The position numbers and the translations under genes are program-made. The notes beneath the pieces are model-generated. The model did no database searches. It saw only the letters and a list, made by a program, of their open reading frames with translations, and was not told where the DNA came from. From NCBI RefSeq assembly GCF_014773435.2, contig NZ_JACXAG020000008.1, forward strand, positions 60,035 through 124,034: a DNA stretch of 64,000 nucleotides, given 5' to 3'. Below, in pieces: positions 8,945 to 18,157 of the stretch. Every line of letters begins with the position of its first letter. Within the stretch, counting starts at the first letter, position 1. The stretch comes from Polycladospora coralii (GTDB taxonomy: Bacteria; Bacillota; Bacilli; Thermoactinomycetales; Thermoactinomycetaceae).

Positions 8945-9973
8945 ATGTTTACAAACAGAACTCCTCAATATCATGGAAAGCCGCTTAATAGCAGTATTGC
9001 TTGTATCGAACAGGTATGCTTAGGAGGTTTAGAACAATCCATCCTGATACGAGGCACTGATGTAGACTCACCTATTTTATTATTCCTGCATGGTGGGCCA
9101 GGTGAAGCCCAAATCGGTTACGCCAGACACTATCAATCTGAACTGGAAAAACACTTTATTGTCGTCAATTGGGATCAACGAGGTGCTGGCTTGTCGTATA
9201 CACACCCTGATCATAAAAATCCTCTTACGATGACACAACTGATCAATGACACCATTGAGCTGATTGCTTATTTGTTAGAGCGATTTTCTAAGCAAAAACT
9301 CTTTATCGCAGGTCATGGATTTGGTAGTATGATTGGCATTTTAACGGCCAAACTTATACCTGAAGATATTTACGCATACATCGGAGTGGGGCAATTGGTT
9401 GATATCAATCAAAGTGATATTACCGCTTATCATTTGGCACTCCTACATGCTGATTTGATTAATCACCATCGCGCACTCAACCAGCTTCATAAAATCGGAG
9501 CGCCACCTTATGCAGATCACAAAAAATATTTCACCCTGTTAAAGTGGTTATCAAAATTTGGTGCAGTCACAAAAGAAGGCTCAAAAGCTGATTTTTTAGC
9601 AAAAGGGAAAAAATCAACCGAGTATCGCTTCCGTGACTGGAGAAAATATGAAAAAGGTAGATTACATGCATTCAAACAGTTGCTTCCTGAATTGATAGAC
9701 TTTAATTTATACGAGAGAATCACACATTTAACGATCCCAACTTATTTTTGTATCGGTCGCTACGATTTTGTATCCTCTTACGAAATGCAAGAGGATTATG
9801 TAGAAGTACTAGAAACGCCGCATAAGGAAATCATTTGGTTCGATAAATCAGCTCACTACCCGCATTTTGAAGAGCCTACTCCCTTTTTAATCGCTTGTCT
9901 CAAAATAAAACGGGATACCCTAGCAGCATCTGGTAAGATCATCCCTTTTCCTAAAAAGGCAGTTTCTTTTTGA
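8945..9973 (+). CDS. Alpha/beta hydrolase of the proline iminopeptidase type, nucleophile missing
   Basis: The fold is that of the S33/proline-iminopeptidase group: oxyanion-hole motif HGGPG (about residue 50), NWDQRGAGLSY, a helical cap domain, the acid in GRYDFVS and the base in SAHYPHFEEP. The nucleophile elbow, normally GHSxG, reads GHGFGS here (codons GGT CAT GGA TTT GGT AGT), so the catalytic serine is glycine. Length 342 aa is normal. The protein is probably not an active peptidase; it may bind a ligand, or the gene may be at the start of decay. The ATG at 8945 follows AGGTAGGGA. Single gene, convergent with the histidine kinase gene. Confidence 0.85.
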   Translation: MFTNRTPQYHGKPLNSSIACIEQVCLGGLEQSILIRGTDVDSPILLFLHGGPGEAQIGYARHYQSELEKHFIVVNWDQRGAGLSYTHPDHKNPLTMTQLINDTIELIAYLLERFSKQKLFIAGHGFGSMIGILTAKLIPEDIYAYIGVGQLVDINQSDITAYHLALLHADLINHHRALNQLHKIGAPPYADHKKYFTLLKWLSKFGAVTKEGSKADFLAKGKKSTEYRFRDWRKYEKGRLHAFKQLLPELIDFNLYERITHLTIPTYFCIGRYDFVSSYEMQEDYVEVLETPHKEIIWFDKSAHYPHFEEPTPFLIACLKIKRDTLAASGKIIPFPKKAVSF

Positions 9974-9983
9974 CTGATCTCCT

Positions 9984-10973
9984 TTAGTCATGAAGTGGGA
10001 AAATGGGTACAGACAGAGAGAACGTAGTTCCTTTCCCCACTTCACTCTTTACTGAAATTGCTCCTTCATGAATCTCAACGAACTCTTTGGCAATCGCTAA
10101 ACCTAGACCTGTGCCACCTGTGAAGTGGTTACGATCATTATTTCCACGATAAAAATGATGAAATACATAGGGAAGTTTTTCAGTTGGTATGCCGTGCCCT
10201 GAATTAAAGATGTTACATATCAAATTCCCATTTTTCTCTTGTATCTCTAAACGGATGATTCCTGTTCGTGGTGTATATTGAACCGCATTTCCTAAGAGGT
10301 TGAGAAAGGACTGTTTCATTCGACTGGAGTCCCAGTAAACTTCGGAGGAAACGGAGATTGATTGATGAAATGTCACTTCTTTTTCCATCATAATAGGTGC
10401 CAATAAATCGGTCATTTCTGCCATCCATTTCTCAAGCGAGATCCATTCTTTCTGCAACAAAAGTTTCCTTGATTCAGCCAGACTTAAGCTTTGTAAATCT
10501 TCAACCAGTCTAGATATGCGAATCGTTTCATCGATTAAACCATAGAACTGGGGGTCAACTACTTGCTGTTTTAATAGATACGACTCTAAATTGGTTCGCA
10601 AAATGGTGAGTGGAGTTCTTAATTCATGAGCAGTAGCTGCAATCATTTGATTTTTTGTCGTTTCCTCTTGCGTAACTCGTCTAGCTAAGCGGTTTACATC
10701 TTGTAAAATGGCACTGTAGTGTGAATGCTTCAGTATGCTTTTAGACTGCAACTGAGGCCGATCTACTACCTCACGTACTTTTTCTTGTAGTTCATAACAT
10801 GCCTGCTTACGCTTACTTTCCCAACGAAATAAAACAAGAATAAAGATGAGCATCGACCAGCCCCATATCACATATGTTGCTATTCCCAGTAGGTGCCTTA
10901 ACTCAGCTATCACGAACGATAAAAACATCGCACCAATGAGGAGCAATCCATATCTCAAAGTATCATATTGCAT
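9984..10973 (-). CDS. Sensor histidine kinase
   Basis: Two closely spaced membrane helices (residues about 8-28 and 32-50) with almost no external loop, then a linker, the HisKA dimerisation helix with phosphoacceptor His116 in ATAHELRTPL, and a HATPase_c domain with N box (NLLGNAVQYT), G1 (NSGHGIP), F box (VFHHFYRGNN) and G2 (GGTGLGLAIAKEF). The near absence of a sensory loop suggests it senses within the membrane or through the partner transporter, as for BceS-type kinases. Its ATG overlaps the end of the response regulator gene by 11 bases, so the two are co-translated. It is the last gene of a four-gene operon starting at 15094. Confidence 0.92.
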   Translation of the reverse strand: MQYDTLRYGLLLIGAMFLSFVIAELRHLLGIATYVIWGWSMLIFILVLFRWESKRKQACYELQEKVREVVDRPQLQSKSILKHSHYSAILQDVNRLARRVTQEETTKNQMIAATAHELRTPLTILRTNLESYLLKQQVVDPQFYGLIDETIRISRLVEDLQSLSLAESRKLLLQKEWISLEKWMAEMTDLLAPIMMEKEVTFHQSISVSSEVYWDSSRMKQSFLNLLGNAVQYTPRTGIIRLEIQEKNGNLICNIFNSGHGIPTEKLPYVFHHFYRGNNDRNHFTGGTGLGLAIAKEFVEIHEGAISVKSEVGKGTTFSLSVPIFPLHD

Positions 10974-11667
10974 CAGAACCCCCCATGCGATAACCTAGTC
11001 CAAATACAGTTTCAATCCCTTCAAATTGCGTATCTACTTGCTTTATCTTTTTGCGTAGGTTATGAATATGGGTATCAATCGTTCTTTCATATCCAGCATA
11101 TGCGTCACCGAAGCTCGCTTCAAGCAGTTGAGCCCTTGTAAAGACGCGTTCTGGTGTCATCATCAATGTTTCAAGTAGCTTTAATTCAGTTGTGGTACAG
11201 ATGATTTCTTCATCTGAAAGAAAAACTTTACACTTTACCTTATCTAACTCTAACTTTCCATAACGCAAGCTTGTGTTCTCTGGTTTCTTTAATAAACCAG
11301 ACTTCACTCTGCGTAAGATAACACGTATGCGTGTTACCAACTCCCTCATTGAGAAGGGCTTTTTAATATAATCATCTGCACCCAACTCCAGACCTAAAAG
11401 TAAATCGTATTCATCACTCTTAGCAGTCAAAAAGATAATCGGGATATCCGAGTATTTCCGTATTTCTTTACACACCTCTAACCCATTTTTGTCAGGCATC
11501 ATCCAATCGAGTAGAATAAGATCATACTTTTCCTCCATCCGTATCCGTCTGATGGCATTTAAACTGCTACTCTCCGTTACAACATCAAACGCTTCTAGTA
11601 TGAGATATTCTGCTACAGTTTGAAGTATTTTCACTTCATCATCCACAATTAAGATTTTGAATTTCAT
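10963..11667 (-). CDS. OmpR-family response regulator
   Basis: A receiver domain with acidic pocket D9-D10, phosphoacceptor D54 (LLLDWMMP), switch Thr81 and Lys103 (DYIKKPF) is joined to a C-terminal winged-helix DNA-binding domain (TTTELKLLETLMMTPERVFT, then DTHIHNLRKKIK). It is the cognate partner of the overlapping kinase. The operon position downstream of an ABC transporter suggests that it controls that transporter; 11-bp direct repeats upstream of the operon (15166-15185) are a candidate binding site. Confidence 0.93.
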   Translation of the reverse strand: MKFKILIVDDEVKILQTVAEYLILEAFDVVTESSSLNAIRRIRMEEKYDLILLDWMMPDKNGLEVCKEIRKYSDIPIIFLTAKSDEYDLLLGLELGADDYIKKPFSMRELVTRIRVILRRVKSGLLKKPENTSLRYGKLELDKVKCKVFLSDEEIICTTTELKLLETLMMTPERVFTRAQLLEASFGDAYAGYERTIDTHIHNLRKKIKQVDTQFEGIETVFGLGYRMGGSDAI

Positions 11668-11687
11668 ATAGCCTCCTGATTTGTATA

Positions 11688-14408
11688 CTATCGGATATAG
11701 CGAGTAGCTTCACTGGGAGCATAACGACTCGCCTGATAAGCAGGCCAAAAAGTACATAGCATAGTAAATAATACTGCTCCACTCCATAACATAAAGAGAT
11801 TTAAAAGTGGCCACTGCACTTCTACCGCACGATCCATGAGCATGTTCATTAGCATAACAGCCAATCCACTCCCCATTATGACCCCCATACTTATTCCAAT
11901 CGTAGCTATAACGGTGCCTTCTATTACAATACCTGTGCACAACCATTGAGGTGCCATCCCCATAGCGCGTAACATGCCGAGTTGCTGTCTACGCTCATGT
12001 ACAATTCGATATAAGATGACCATCAAACCAACAGCTCCGATGCCAGTAGCAAGCTTACTAAATATCTCTAGCAACTGAAGTGTTACTTGATATAAATATT
12101 CTCCTTTGGCCAGTTGGACTTTGGGATTATGTACAGGATATATTCCTTCCGGTATAAAAGCTTTCTCAATTTTGCTAGCTAGTTGTGCCACTTCATTTTC
12201 CTGCTTTCCACGAATGAGGATTGCGGTCTCTAATGCACGATTTTCTTTATGATTCCAATTTTTAAAAGCTTTTTTACTAACCCATACGCCATCGTTAACC
12301 ATTGTATATCCATACGACTCATTTTCTGCTGCTACAACCCCTACCACCGTTTTCTTTTCGCCTGTAGGAAGCTGAAGCGTATCCCCAATCGCTATATCTG
12401 CTTTTCCGAGCTGAAGAACAGCAAACCGACGTTCCACTACAATTAATCGTGGGTTACGGATAGTGGCTAACCACATGTCACGATTCGTTTTAAAATGTGA
12501 ATCTTTCTTAATCACATTTAAGTCGGCAACCGCTACAAATTCGTTATCAATTCCATTTATCACGCCAAATGAAGAATCAAATAATTGCCATACGGTAGCT
12601 GATGCTTCAACTTGCTGATGCTTTGTCATCAATGATTTTTGTTCAGAATCCGTTAGTAATCCCTTGGTTTGAGCTGTTAGATCAAACCCACCTACTGCCT
12701 CTCTGCTATCATAGATTTGCTTAAATAGAGGTGAAATGGAGCTATGGATCACACTTGCAAATGAGGTGCTCAGCATTATCATTGAAAATAGAAGGATCAT
12801 AAGTTGTGTACGTCTTTTATTTTGTATGGCGTGGGCAAATGAAATTTTGAAGGTAGCGAAAACCTTAGGGAGAAATGAAAATAATCTCTGAATCCCATTT
12901 AAAAGTAGTGGATAACCTTTAGTTACACCAACAGCTAATAACAGAACCATAGTAAAAAAGAGGACGACATCTACATATCCACCCAGGTCTTCCATAGTTC
13001 GTAACCATGCTTGGTAACGGGGATGTAGCATGATGATATAAAGGATAATCCATGATCCTAATGTAAAAATAGTCCATCCGGCTTTGCTATGATTAGATCC
13101 CCTTGTGTGATTTTTAGAAATGTAAACAGGCAAATCAGCTAGCAACTCAATAATTGACTTCTGTACCACTTTTCTAGAAATCCACCACATACACGTATGG
13201 ATAAATACAAACCCAATTACTATTCCTAAGATTAGCGCTTCTGGTGTAAATTGAAAAGTAAAATAAAGATCGATTTGACTCTCATATTGTAAAAATGATT
13301 GTAAAATATATTGTAGATTACGAACTGTAATTATGGCAATGATAAATCCCATCACCCCACCCAATAAGGAGGAAATAAGTCCGTATATCATCCCTTCCAA
13401 GCGTAGCATTAGCGCGATCTCATTTCGTTTCATACCCATAGCTCGCATCAATCCAAGCTCTTTCTTCCGATCATCAGCAATCAATTTAAATATACATAAA
13501 ATTAGGATGATACCGAGTAAAATCGCAATCAAACTCACCATATAAAATAAAGGAATAAACTTTAATGTGACATTAATTTCTTGCAAGGTTTTATAACGAA
13601 TAAATTCGGGTGTCCAATTCTCCATCGTTTGTAACTGGGGAAAAGAGCTAGCAAGTAAAATATTAGAAAAGCCAGTTGAAATACCCGTAAGTTCACGAGC
13701 TGTTTGATTTGACACAACCATTGTTTCTGTCCCACGATCTACGCCACGATACCCGGTTAAGCCTTGTTCAGCGGTAACTGCAACCACTTTCAGTGTTTTC
13801 TCTTTATCTAGCTTAAACTTCACCTGAATCCAATCTGATTTTCCGATATGGAGTCTTTTGGCAATCGTATCTGAAATAATTACTTCATCAGATTGTAGCT
13901 CATTAGGAAGATGCTCAAGTTCTCCCTTTTGAAATGATTTCGCTTCGTTGATATCAAATGAGATAATATGTGCTTGGGGAACGACACTCTCCACTTCTCC
14001 TTTTTTATCTATTGTGTACAAGTTCGCATAAGTGGATAAAATAGGGAGTACAGACTCATAACCTGCTTGATGTGCATCTTGTTTTATTTTACTAATATCT
14101 TTTTCTGTAAAATAAGGGGGATTTAGTTTATTTTGTTCACTGGCGACAATGTCAACCGTAATTGGACCAAAGTGCTTATTCATAAATGCTTCGATACTAC
14201 CCTCGACAGAAGTGTATAGCAACAAGGCAGCTGTAATTAGTGCCGTACCAATCATACTCCCGATAACCGTTAAAATACTGGTAATCCAATCCTTCTTAAT
14301 TCTGCGATATGAAATTTGCAGTAGATGTGGATTTCTTTTTAAACGATACATCCCAAACAGAAGCAGGGGTAAGATAATTCCGCACAGCACTGAAGTAATC
14401 CATATCAT
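11688..14408 (-). CDS. ABC transporter permease with two FtsX domains
   Basis: A 906-aa membrane protein with an N-terminal helix, a large extracytoplasmic MacB-PCD-like domain (about 60-290), a first FtsX domain (ILLGIILILCIFKLIADDRK, then KELGLMRAMGMKRNEIALML), a middle soluble domain and a second FtsX domain (ERRQQLGMLRAMGMAPQWL) with terminal helices. The repeated LRAMGM coupling-helix motif marks both halves. Such single-chain double-FtsX permeases work with MacB/LolD-type ATPases to export lipids, peptides or antibiotics or to drive membrane-linked mechanical signalling. The preceding ATPase stop overlaps its ATG (TGATG), so they form one unit. Substrate not predictable. Confidence 0.9.
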   Translation of the reverse strand: MIWITSVLCGIILPLLLFGMYRLKRNPHLLQISYRRIKKDWITSILTVIGSMIGTALITAALLLYTSVEGSIEAFMNKHFGPITVDIVASEQNKLNPPYFTEKDISKIKQDAHQAGYESVLPILSTYANLYTIDKKGEVESVVPQAHIISFDINEAKSFQKGELEHLPNELQSDEVIISDTIAKRLHIGKSDWIQVKFKLDKEKTLKVVAVTAEQGLTGYRGVDRGTETMVVSNQTARELTGISTGFSNILLASSFPQLQTMENWTPEFIRYKTLQEINVTLKFIPLFYMVSLIAILLGIILILCIFKLIADDRKKELGLMRAMGMKRNEIALMLRLEGMIYGLISSLLGGVMGFIIAIITVRNLQYILQSFLQYESQIDLYFTFQFTPEALILGIVIGFVFIHTCMWWISRKVVQKSIIELLADLPVYISKNHTRGSNHSKAGWTIFTLGSWIILYIIMLHPRYQAWLRTMEDLGGYVDVVLFFTMVLLLAVGVTKGYPLLLNGIQRLFSFLPKVFATFKISFAHAIQNKRRTQLMILLFSMIMLSTSFASVIHSSISPLFKQIYDSREAVGGFDLTAQTKGLLTDSEQKSLMTKHQQVEASATVWQLFDSSFGVINGIDNEFVAVADLNVIKKDSHFKTNRDMWLATIRNPRLIVVERRFAVLQLGKADIAIGDTLQLPTGEKKTVVGVVAAENESYGYTMVNDGVWVSKKAFKNWNHKENRALETAILIRGKQENEVAQLASKIEKAFIPEGIYPVHNPKVQLAKGEYLYQVTLQLLEIFSKLATGIGAVGLMVILYRIVHERRQQLGMLRAMGMAPQWLCTGIVIEGTVIATIGISMGVIMGSGLAVMLMNMLMDRAVEVQWPLLNLFMLWSGAVLFTMLCTFWPAYQASRYAPSEATRYIR

Positions 14409-15094
14409 CAGTCTTCCCTCCCATACTGCTCATCTACAATTAGACCGCTATCCATATATAAAACACGATCACATTGTCTTGCAATTTGGGGATCATGTGT
14501 TACAATCACCATGCTGGTTCTCTCGGTTCGATTCATCTGCAAGAATAAATCCATAATCATATTACTGGTACTACGATCTAAAGCACCTGTTGGTTCATCA
14601 GCCCATATAACGGAAGGTTGGGTAATCAGTGCACGTGCTAATGCCACACGTTGTGCTTGCCCTCCAGATAGCTGAGTCGGTAAATGGTTTTTTCGTTTAT
14701 ACAAACCCACACGCTTTAATATTTCGCTTGCTTTCTCTTTTGCTTCCTTTCTCTTAATCCCCTGTATCAGCAATGGTAATTCTACATTTTCTTGTGCTGT
14801 TAAAACAGATAACAAATTATACGATTGAAAAACAAAGCCCATTTTGTTAGAACGTAGCTGATCTCGATCTACCTCATTCAAATCACTTAATGTGATTCCA
14901 TCCACTTTGACCACGCCACTTGATACTGAATCTAGACCAGATAGACAGTTAAGTAAGCTTGTTTTCCCACACCCCGATGGGCCCATAATTGCAAGCATCT
15001 CACCAGATTCTATGTTTAAATGAATGCCTCTCAGAGCTTCAACTTTGCTTTCTCCACTACCAAACACTTTCCATACTCCATCTGCTTCTATCAT
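14408..15094 (-). CDS. ABC transporter ATP-binding protein (MacB/LolD type)
   Basis: Walker A GPSGCGKTS, Q-loop in NKMGFVFQSYNLL, signature LSGGQAQR, Walker B VIWADEPTGALD and H-loop IVTHD are all intact. The sequence is of the MacB/LolD/FtsE-like class that pairs with FtsX permeases, here the adjacent 906-aa protein. ATG 15094 (MIEADGVWKVFG) is chosen because GAAGGAG precedes it; an ATG 51 bases upstream would add a tail not seen in the family. It is the first gene of the ATPase-permease-regulator-kinase operon, with the direct repeats about 70 bases before its start. Confidence 0.92.
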   Translation of the reverse strand: MIEADGVWKVFGSGESKVEALRGIHLNIESGEMLAIMGPSGCGKTSLLNCLSGLDSVSSGVVKVDGITLSDLNEVDRDQLRSNKMGFVFQSYNLLSVLTAQENVELPLLIQGIKRKEAKEKASEILKRVGLYKRKNHLPTQLSGGQAQRVALARALITQPSVIWADEPTGALDRSTSNMIMDLFLQMNRTERTSMVIVTHDPQIARQCDRVLYMDSGLIVDEQYGRED

Positions 15095-15165
15095 GCATAA
15101 CGCTCCTTCATTCCTATTTTGATAAACACATTTTAGTTCAACCATTTTGGTATCGTTTCAAAAAC

Positions 15166-15185
15166 TTATCAAGAATTTATCAAGA
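15166..15185 (-). promoter_or_regulatory. 11-bp direct repeats, candidate response-regulator site
   Basis: On the minus strand TCTTGATAAAT and TCTTGATAAGT are adjacent copies with an 11-bp period (plus-strand TTATCAAGA at 15166-15174 and 15177-15185); a third, weaker copy TTTTGAAACGA follows. Helix-turn-spaced direct repeats are typical OmpR-family sites, and this is the upstream region of the operon encoding such a regulator. The link is inference. Confidence 0.5.
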
Positions 15186-15231
15186 TATCGAGCATCATTT
15201 AGGACTAACATTGGTGCTTTAAATACACAAA

Positions 15232-15266
15232 AAAAATCCTCCTGCCTCAGCAGAAGGATTTTTTTA
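15232..15266. terminator. Bidirectional terminator after ctaF
   Basis: AAATCCTCCTGC-CTCA-GCAGAAGGATTT with A/T runs on both sides, lying between the end of ctaF and the start of the divergent-side ABC operon. It fits the end of the cta transcript on the minus strand. Confidence 0.8.
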
Positions 15267-15274
15267 TATTTAGG

Positions 15275-15586
15275 TTACATCAAGATAATACCTACTGCGG
15301 ATACCACCGCAATAATCACACCGGTAAAGATAAAGATGGTGTAGTAGGCTGTTCCTTTTTGATTCAAATGCATAAAGGTAAAGAGTTGCAGCACAACTTG
15401 AATTGAAGCAAAGAAGAGAAGTAGAGGTAAGATCATATTCGGCTCTACAACATCCTCCATTACAATATAAAAGGCTGCAACCGTAAGGACGATCATCGCT
15501 GCAAATGAAACAATATGCTTCATTGTACTATCTGGTTTATGCGATTCTTCTTGTTGCGGGGATGAGTTTTGTTGTTCTTCTGTCAT
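15275..15586 (-). CDS. ctaF: Cytochrome c oxidase subunit IV
   Basis: 103 aa with a polar, Q/E/S-rich N-terminus and three membrane helices (HIVSFAAMIVLTVAAFYIVM; MILPLLLFFASIQVVLQLF; YYTIFIFTGVIIAVVSAVGI), the size and topology of the small subunit IV (CtaF) of caa3-type oxidases, which stabilises the complex. HLNQKG after the second helix is typical. It is the last gene of the cta operon, four bases after ctaE, and is followed by a terminator. Confidence 0.92.
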   Translation of the reverse strand: MTEEQQNSSPQQEESHKPDSTMKHIVSFAAMIVLTVAAFYIVMEDVVEPNMILPLLLFFASIQVVLQLFTFMHLNQKGTAYYTIFIFTGVIIAVVSAVGIILM

Positions 15587-15589
15587 TCT

Positions 15590-16210
15590 TTAACCCACCT
15601 TTCCCAATAGGTACACAAGTGAAAAGATAAATACCCAAACGACATCGATAAAGTGCCAGTACAAGCTTGAAACAAAAAGTTTCGGAGCTGTATCCGTATT
15701 AATGCCGCGTTTTTGCGCTTGAATCATAAGCGAACTAATCCAGATGATTCCAAAGGTTACGTGCGCACCGTGTGTTCCAACCAATGCATAGAATGCTGAG
15801 CCAAAGGCACTACTCATAAAAGTATGCCCTAAGTGTATATAATGTACGAACTCATATATTTCCAAGATCAAGAATGCTAAACCAAGGAAAACCGTAACGC
15901 CAAGCCAAAATTGCATTAATTTTAACTTGCGTTGGTTCATTGCTGACATCGCAAACACACTCGTCAAGCTACTGGTTAAAAGAAGGGCAGTAGCAACAAT
16001 AACTAGGTTTAAGTCAAATAATTCCATACTTGTCGGTCCACTCATTGTTTGGCTTTTAAGTGCCAAATACGTTCCAAACAAACAAGCGAACAATACAACT
16101 TCAGCTGCCAAAAACAGCCAAAAACCAAGTACTTTGTTTTTCCCCTCTAGAGTAGCTGTTTCGAGATGGTTTGACGCATGATTTGTATTTGTGTGTGCAT
16201 CACTAGCCAT
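15590..16210 (-). CDS. ctaE: Cytochrome c oxidase subunit III
   Basis: 206 aa, five membrane helices, with the COX3 signature FALVGTHGAHVTFGIIW (seen as FYALVGTHGAHVTFGI) and the C-terminal SSLYWHFIDVVWVFIFSLVY. Subunit III supports the integrity and proton uptake of the aa3/caa3 oxidase core. Its ATG overlaps the ctaD stop by one base (TAATG), indicating translational coupling. The N-terminal 25 residues are hydrophilic and N/T/H-rich. Confidence 0.95.
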   Translation of the reverse strand: MASDAHTNTNHASNHLETATLEGKNKVLGFWLFLAAEVVLFACLFGTYLALKSQTMSGPTSMELFDLNLVIVATALLLTSSLTSVFAMSAMNQRKLKLMQFWLGVTVFLGLAFLILEIYEFVHYIHLGHTFMSSAFGSAFYALVGTHGAHVTFGIIWISSLMIQAQKRGINTDTAPKLFVSSLYWHFIDVVWVFIFSLVYLLGKVG

Positions 16211-18129
16211 TATGCGTCAACCCCCTTGTCCTTTTCAATCTCTTCAGGTTCGATGTGATAGCCATGATCTACTTCAAAGGAACGCATAAACATCGCGATA
16301 CCCAAGATGATGAGTCCGAAGATTCCCATGGAGTAATCACCTCTGGCAATGAAGCCCATCCCCGATATAAAGACACCTATTGCCATGACAAGCGGTAAAT
16401 AAGAAGAAGATGGCATATGAATCGAACCGAGTGGTTCTGCTGGTGTCAACTCTTTTTTACCTGCTTCTTTCTCTACCCAAAGTGCATCATAACCGCGTAC
16501 TAATGGTAATTGAGCAAAGTTATACTCTGGCGGTGGTGAAGAAATCGCCCATTCCAATGTACGTCCATTCCATGGGTCTGCAGGTGCTTTTGTTTTATCT
16601 ATGAATAGAGAACGATAGATATTAATACCAAAAGCAAGTGTCCCCAGTGTCATACCAATTACACCAATTGTACTTAACATGTTAATGGATTCGAGTCCGA
16701 CATTCGCTTGGTATGTGAAAACACGGCGCGGCATTCCAAACAAACCAAGGAAATGTTGCGGAAAGAAAGTTAGATGGAATCCAATAAAGAAGGTCCAGAA
16801 TTGGAATTTCCCAAGCCCTTCATGTAACATTTTTCCAAACATTTTAGGCCACCAATAAAACGCAGCCGCAAAGATGCCAAATACAGTACCACCCACTAAA
16901 ACATAATGGAAGTGAGCAACTACGAAATAGCTATCATGGTATTGAAAGTCAGCTGGTGGAACTGCGAGCATAACGCCAGTCATACCACCCACTACGAATG
17001 TTGGAATAAACCCAACTGCCCATAACATCGCAGTCGTAAATCGAATCTCTCCACCCCACATGGTGAATAGCCAGTTAAAGACTTTAATACCAGTTGGTAC
17101 ACCAATCGCCATCGTAGCGACCGCGAAGATCGAATTAGAAACCGGTCCAAGTCCCACTGTAAACATATGGTGAACCCATACCATAAATCCTAAGAATCCG
17201 ATTAGCACGGTTGCAAATACCATTGAGGTGTAACCAAACAGACGCTTTTTGGAAAATGTTGAAATAATCTCAGACAAAATACCAAACGCCGGCAAAATAA
17301 CAATATATACTTCAGGATGTCCGAAGATCCAGAATAAATGCTCCCATAGTACCGAGCTTCCGCCCATCGTGTAATCAAAGAAATTAGCACCAAATAAGCG
17401 GTCAAACATGAGTAATAGTAGACCAACAGTAAGTGCTGGCATTGCGAACAACAGTAATGCTGACGCTACAAAAGTTGTCCATGTGAATAGTGGCATACGT
17501 AAAAGCGTCATTCCTGGTGTACGCATATTAATAATCGTCGCCAAGAAGTTAATCCCACTAATTAAAGAACCAATCCCTGAAATTTGCAACCCGAGTACGT
17601 AGTAATCCACACCAGGCCCTGGACTGTACTCGTTTAAAGCGAGCGATACATAGGAAGTCCAACCTGCATCAGGTGCTCCTCCGAAAAACCAACTAAGGTT
17701 TAAAATAATTCCCCCAGCTGTAAAGAACCAAAATCCGAGCGAGTTCAAAAATGGAAAGGCTACGTCACGCGCTCCAATTTGTAAGGGTACAATAACGTTC
17801 ATTAAGCCAAATAAGAGTGGCATCGCAGCTAAGAAAATCATTGTCGTTCCGTGCATCGTTAAAATCTGATTATAGATATCACCGACAAAAAGATCATTTG
17901 CTGGCACCATCAGCTGTAGACGGATCAATATTGCTTCAAGTCCTCCAATTAGAAAGAACACAATACCAGACATAAAATACATAATACCGATCTTTTTGTG
18001 GTCGACCGTTGTCATCCAATCCCAAACGGTGCTACCTTTCACACGTTCAAGGAAGTTTTTGTTATAGCCCCCTAGCACAATCGCTGCTAAAAATAAAGCT
18101 ACAACAACCATTATTGTAAGTGTACCCAA
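16210..18129 (-). CDS. ctaD: Cytochrome c oxidase subunit I
   Basis: The catalytic subunit reduces O2 at the heme a3-CuB centre and pumps protons. It carries the heme-copper oxidase motifs: TVDHKKIGIMYF at the start of the core, heme a ligand in MHGTTMIFL, CuB/cross-link HPEVYIVILPAFG, the His pair in WVHHMFTVGLG, K-channel region, and heme ligands in FHYVLVGG. It is 639 aa because an extra membrane helix (about residues 4-22) precedes the usual N-terminus and a C-terminal two-helix extension follows the 12-helix core, as in some Bacillales caa3 oxidases. TTG start with AAGGGGGG upstream. Third gene of the cta operon, 28 bases after ctaC. Confidence 0.96.
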   Translation of the reverse strand: MGTLTIMVVVALFLAAIVLGGYNKNFLERVKGSTVWDWMTTVDHKKIGIMYFMSGIVFFLIGGLEAILIRLQLMVPANDLFVGDIYNQILTMHGTTMIFLAAMPLLFGLMNVIVPLQIGARDVAFPFLNSLGFWFFTAGGIILNLSWFFGGAPDAGWTSYVSLALNEYSPGPGVDYYVLGLQISGIGSLISGINFLATIINMRTPGMTLLRMPLFTWTTFVASALLLFAMPALTVGLLLLMFDRLFGANFFDYTMGGSSVLWEHLFWIFGHPEVYIVILPAFGILSEIISTFSKKRLFGYTSMVFATVLIGFLGFMVWVHHMFTVGLGPVSNSIFAVATMAIGVPTGIKVFNWLFTMWGGEIRFTTAMLWAVGFIPTFVVGGMTGVMLAVPPADFQYHDSYFVVAHFHYVLVGGTVFGIFAAAFYWWPKMFGKMLHEGLGKFQFWTFFIGFHLTFFPQHFLGLFGMPRRVFTYQANVGLESINMLSTIGVIGMTLGTLAFGINIYRSLFIDKTKAPADPWNGRTLEWAISSPPPEYNFAQLPLVRGYDALWVEKEAGKKELTPAEPLGSIHMPSSSYLPLVMAIGVFISGMGFIARGDYSMGIFGLIILGIAMFMRSFEVDHGYHIEPEEIEKDKGVDA

Positions 18130-18157
18130 TTTAATCCCCCCTTTTTATCTTCAATTG

